Of a stretch of 64,000 nucleotides of DNA, positions 63,317-64,000 are shown piece by piece. Position numbers and translations under genes: made by a program. The notes under the pieces were generated by a model. That model ran no database searches, was not told the origin of the DNA, and worked only from the letters and a program-made list of their open reading frames with translations. This stretch comes from Hypericibacter sp963696655 (GTDB lineage Bacteria > Pseudomonadota > Alphaproteobacteria > Dongiales > Dongiaceae), in assembly GCA_963696655.1 (NCBI GenBank), contig CAVOLB010000089.1, positions 1 through 64,000 on the forward strand, in the 5' to 3' direction. How positions within the stretch are numbered: the stretch's first letter is position 1; each line of letters opens with the position of its first letter.

Positions 63317-63696
63317 GCAGCGGCTACGGCACCTATCTCCTCGACGAGCTCGCATCCCTGGGCCAGGTCAGCCTGCGCCGCATGTTCGGCGGGGCGGGCC
63401 TGTTCCTCGACGGGCTGATGATCGGGATCCTGGACGAGGATGTGCTCTATCTGAAGGTCGACGCGCGCAACCGGCCCGACTTCGAAGCCGCCGGCTCCGA
63501 GCCCTTCACCTATGCGCGGATGGGACGGGAGGTGGCGCTGTCCTTCTGGCGGCTGCCCGACGAGATCATCGAGGATGGCGAGGAATTGCGCGCCTGGGCG
63601 CTCAAATCCCGGGCCGCCGCGATCGCCACGGGGAAAGCGAAGGCGCCGCGTCCGAAGGCGGCCGCGAAGAAGAAAGCGACGCGCGGCAGGCGATAA
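63313..63696 (+). CDS. TfoX N-terminal domain protein
   Basis: The 127-residue protein has the TfoX-N pattern: YLLDELASLGQVSLRRMFGG followed by AGLFLDGLMIGILDEDVLYLK and FTYARMGREVALSFWRLPDE. The C-terminus is a Lys/Ala/Arg-rich tail (KAKAPRPKAAAKKKATRGRR) that may bind nucleic acid. It lacks the TfoX C-terminal domain of competence regulators. Role unknown. Cotranslated with the upstream glycosyltransferase by an ATGA overlap. Confidence 0.85.
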   Translation: MSSGYGTYLLDELASLGQVSLRRMFGGAGLFLDGLMIGILDEDVLYLKVDARNRPDFEAAGSEPFTYARMGREVALSFWRLPDEIIEDGEELRAWALKSRAAAIATGKAKAPRPKAAAKKKATRGRR

Positions 63697-63708
63697 CCAA
63701 ACTGTTAT

Positions 63709-63856
63709 CCCCTCCCCCTTGATGGGGGAGGGTAAGGGAGGGGGTGGAGCGAAGATCGCGACCTTCGATCACCCCCCTTCCTAACCTTCCCCCGCCCGCC
63801 GGCTTCGCCGGCAAACTTGAAGAGTCGCGAGCGAAGCTCGCCTGGGGGGAAGGGAT
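63709..63856. repeat. dispersed palindromic repeat, copy E, longer variant
   Basis: CCCTCCCCC-TTGATG-GGGGAGGG-like hairpin, then TTCCTAACCTTCCCCC shared with other copies, but with an insert GCCGGCTTCGCCGGC and GCGAGCGAAGCTCGC palindromes before GGGGGGAAGGGA. It fills most of the gap between the TfoX-N gene and the gene at 63960. Confidence 0.75.
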
Positions 63857-63959
63857 TATGAGCGCCTTCTTTTCCCTAACCCCGATTGCCGCTAGAAGAG
63901 TGCCGGCATGGAGACGGCCCGGGCCCGGTCCCGCCGAGAATTCTTTCAAGGAGCGACGC

Positions 63960-64000
63960 ATGACGACCAAGACCCGCATGGAAAGCGATTCGATGGGCAA
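63960..64000 (+). CDS. fumC: probable class II fumarate hydratase, first codons only (cut by window edge)
   Basis: Thirteen codons are visible: MTTKTRMESDSMG. The pattern TRxExDSMG is the usual N-terminus of class II fumarases (TRIETDSMGxIEVP). AAGGAG lies seven bases before the ATG. Identity rests on this short stretch, so it is a likely but not certain call. Confidence 0.65.
   Translation, partial: MTTKTRMESDSMG

Overview
The window is high-GC chromosomal DNA from an alphaproteobacterium, probably Rhodospirillales-like. The best evidence for the class is the circularly permuted two-piece tmRNA gene lying next to an alphaproteobacterial SspB, together with ThyX instead of ThyA, FNR/FixK-type boxes, FixL/FixJ-type regulators and the mreBCD-mrdAB order. 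Genus and species cannot be read from this sequence alone.

Region 1 (1-9.5 kb) looks like a low-oxygen/carbon-storage locus. It holds a phasin with an HlyD/ABC exporter, a TetR regulator overlapping a class I PHA synthase, an acetoacetyl-CoA reductase broken by one stop codon, a universal stress protein, and an amino-acid antiporter with an arginine-deiminase-like enzyme. Three intergenic sites share a GTCAAC-N3/4-GTTGAC inverted repeat, two of them fused to an FNR-like box. A further FNR-like box precedes the antiporter. Region 2 (9.5-13.3 kb) has an unrecognised lipoprotein, an OprB porin and an NTF2-like protein.

Region 3 (13.6-28.8 kb) is a signalling and respiration block. A 1.8-kaa kinase/ATPase/histidine-kinase fusion overlaps a REC-PAS-histidine kinase, which overlaps a FixJ-type regulator. 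An inverted HTH-REC protein follows, then a YdeP-like molybdopterin oxidoreductase, a cyanide-insensitive-type bd oxidase (cydAB), an SRPBCC protein and an SDR pseudogene whose stop codon replaces the catalytic tyrosine. Region 4 (28.9-32.9 kb) has a DUF4019-like protein, tRNA-Lys(CTT) and a polar amino-acid ABC transporter.

Region 5 (32.9-38.0 kb) is an A/T-richer, IS-scarred island. An intact IS5-type element comes first. It is followed by a GHKL ATPase gene broken by IS remnants, and then a convergent DNA methyltransferase split by an IS630 element whose removal would restore a 370-codon frame. This looks like a wrecked restriction or defence locus.

Region 6 (38.0-64.0 kb) is mostly core genome: a 2OG-dioxygenase-like gene, rodA-mrdA-mreD-mreC-mreB, leuA, a polyamine-type binding protein, ilvC-ilvN-ilvB, miaA, degP, a DUF2065 protein, hflC-hflK, mrp, a PPOX flavoprotein, thyX, tmRNA, sspB, two GT2 glycosyltransferases, a TfoX-N protein and the start of fumC. 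Five copies of a dispersed palindromic repeat sit in the gaps, and one forms the coding start of miaA.
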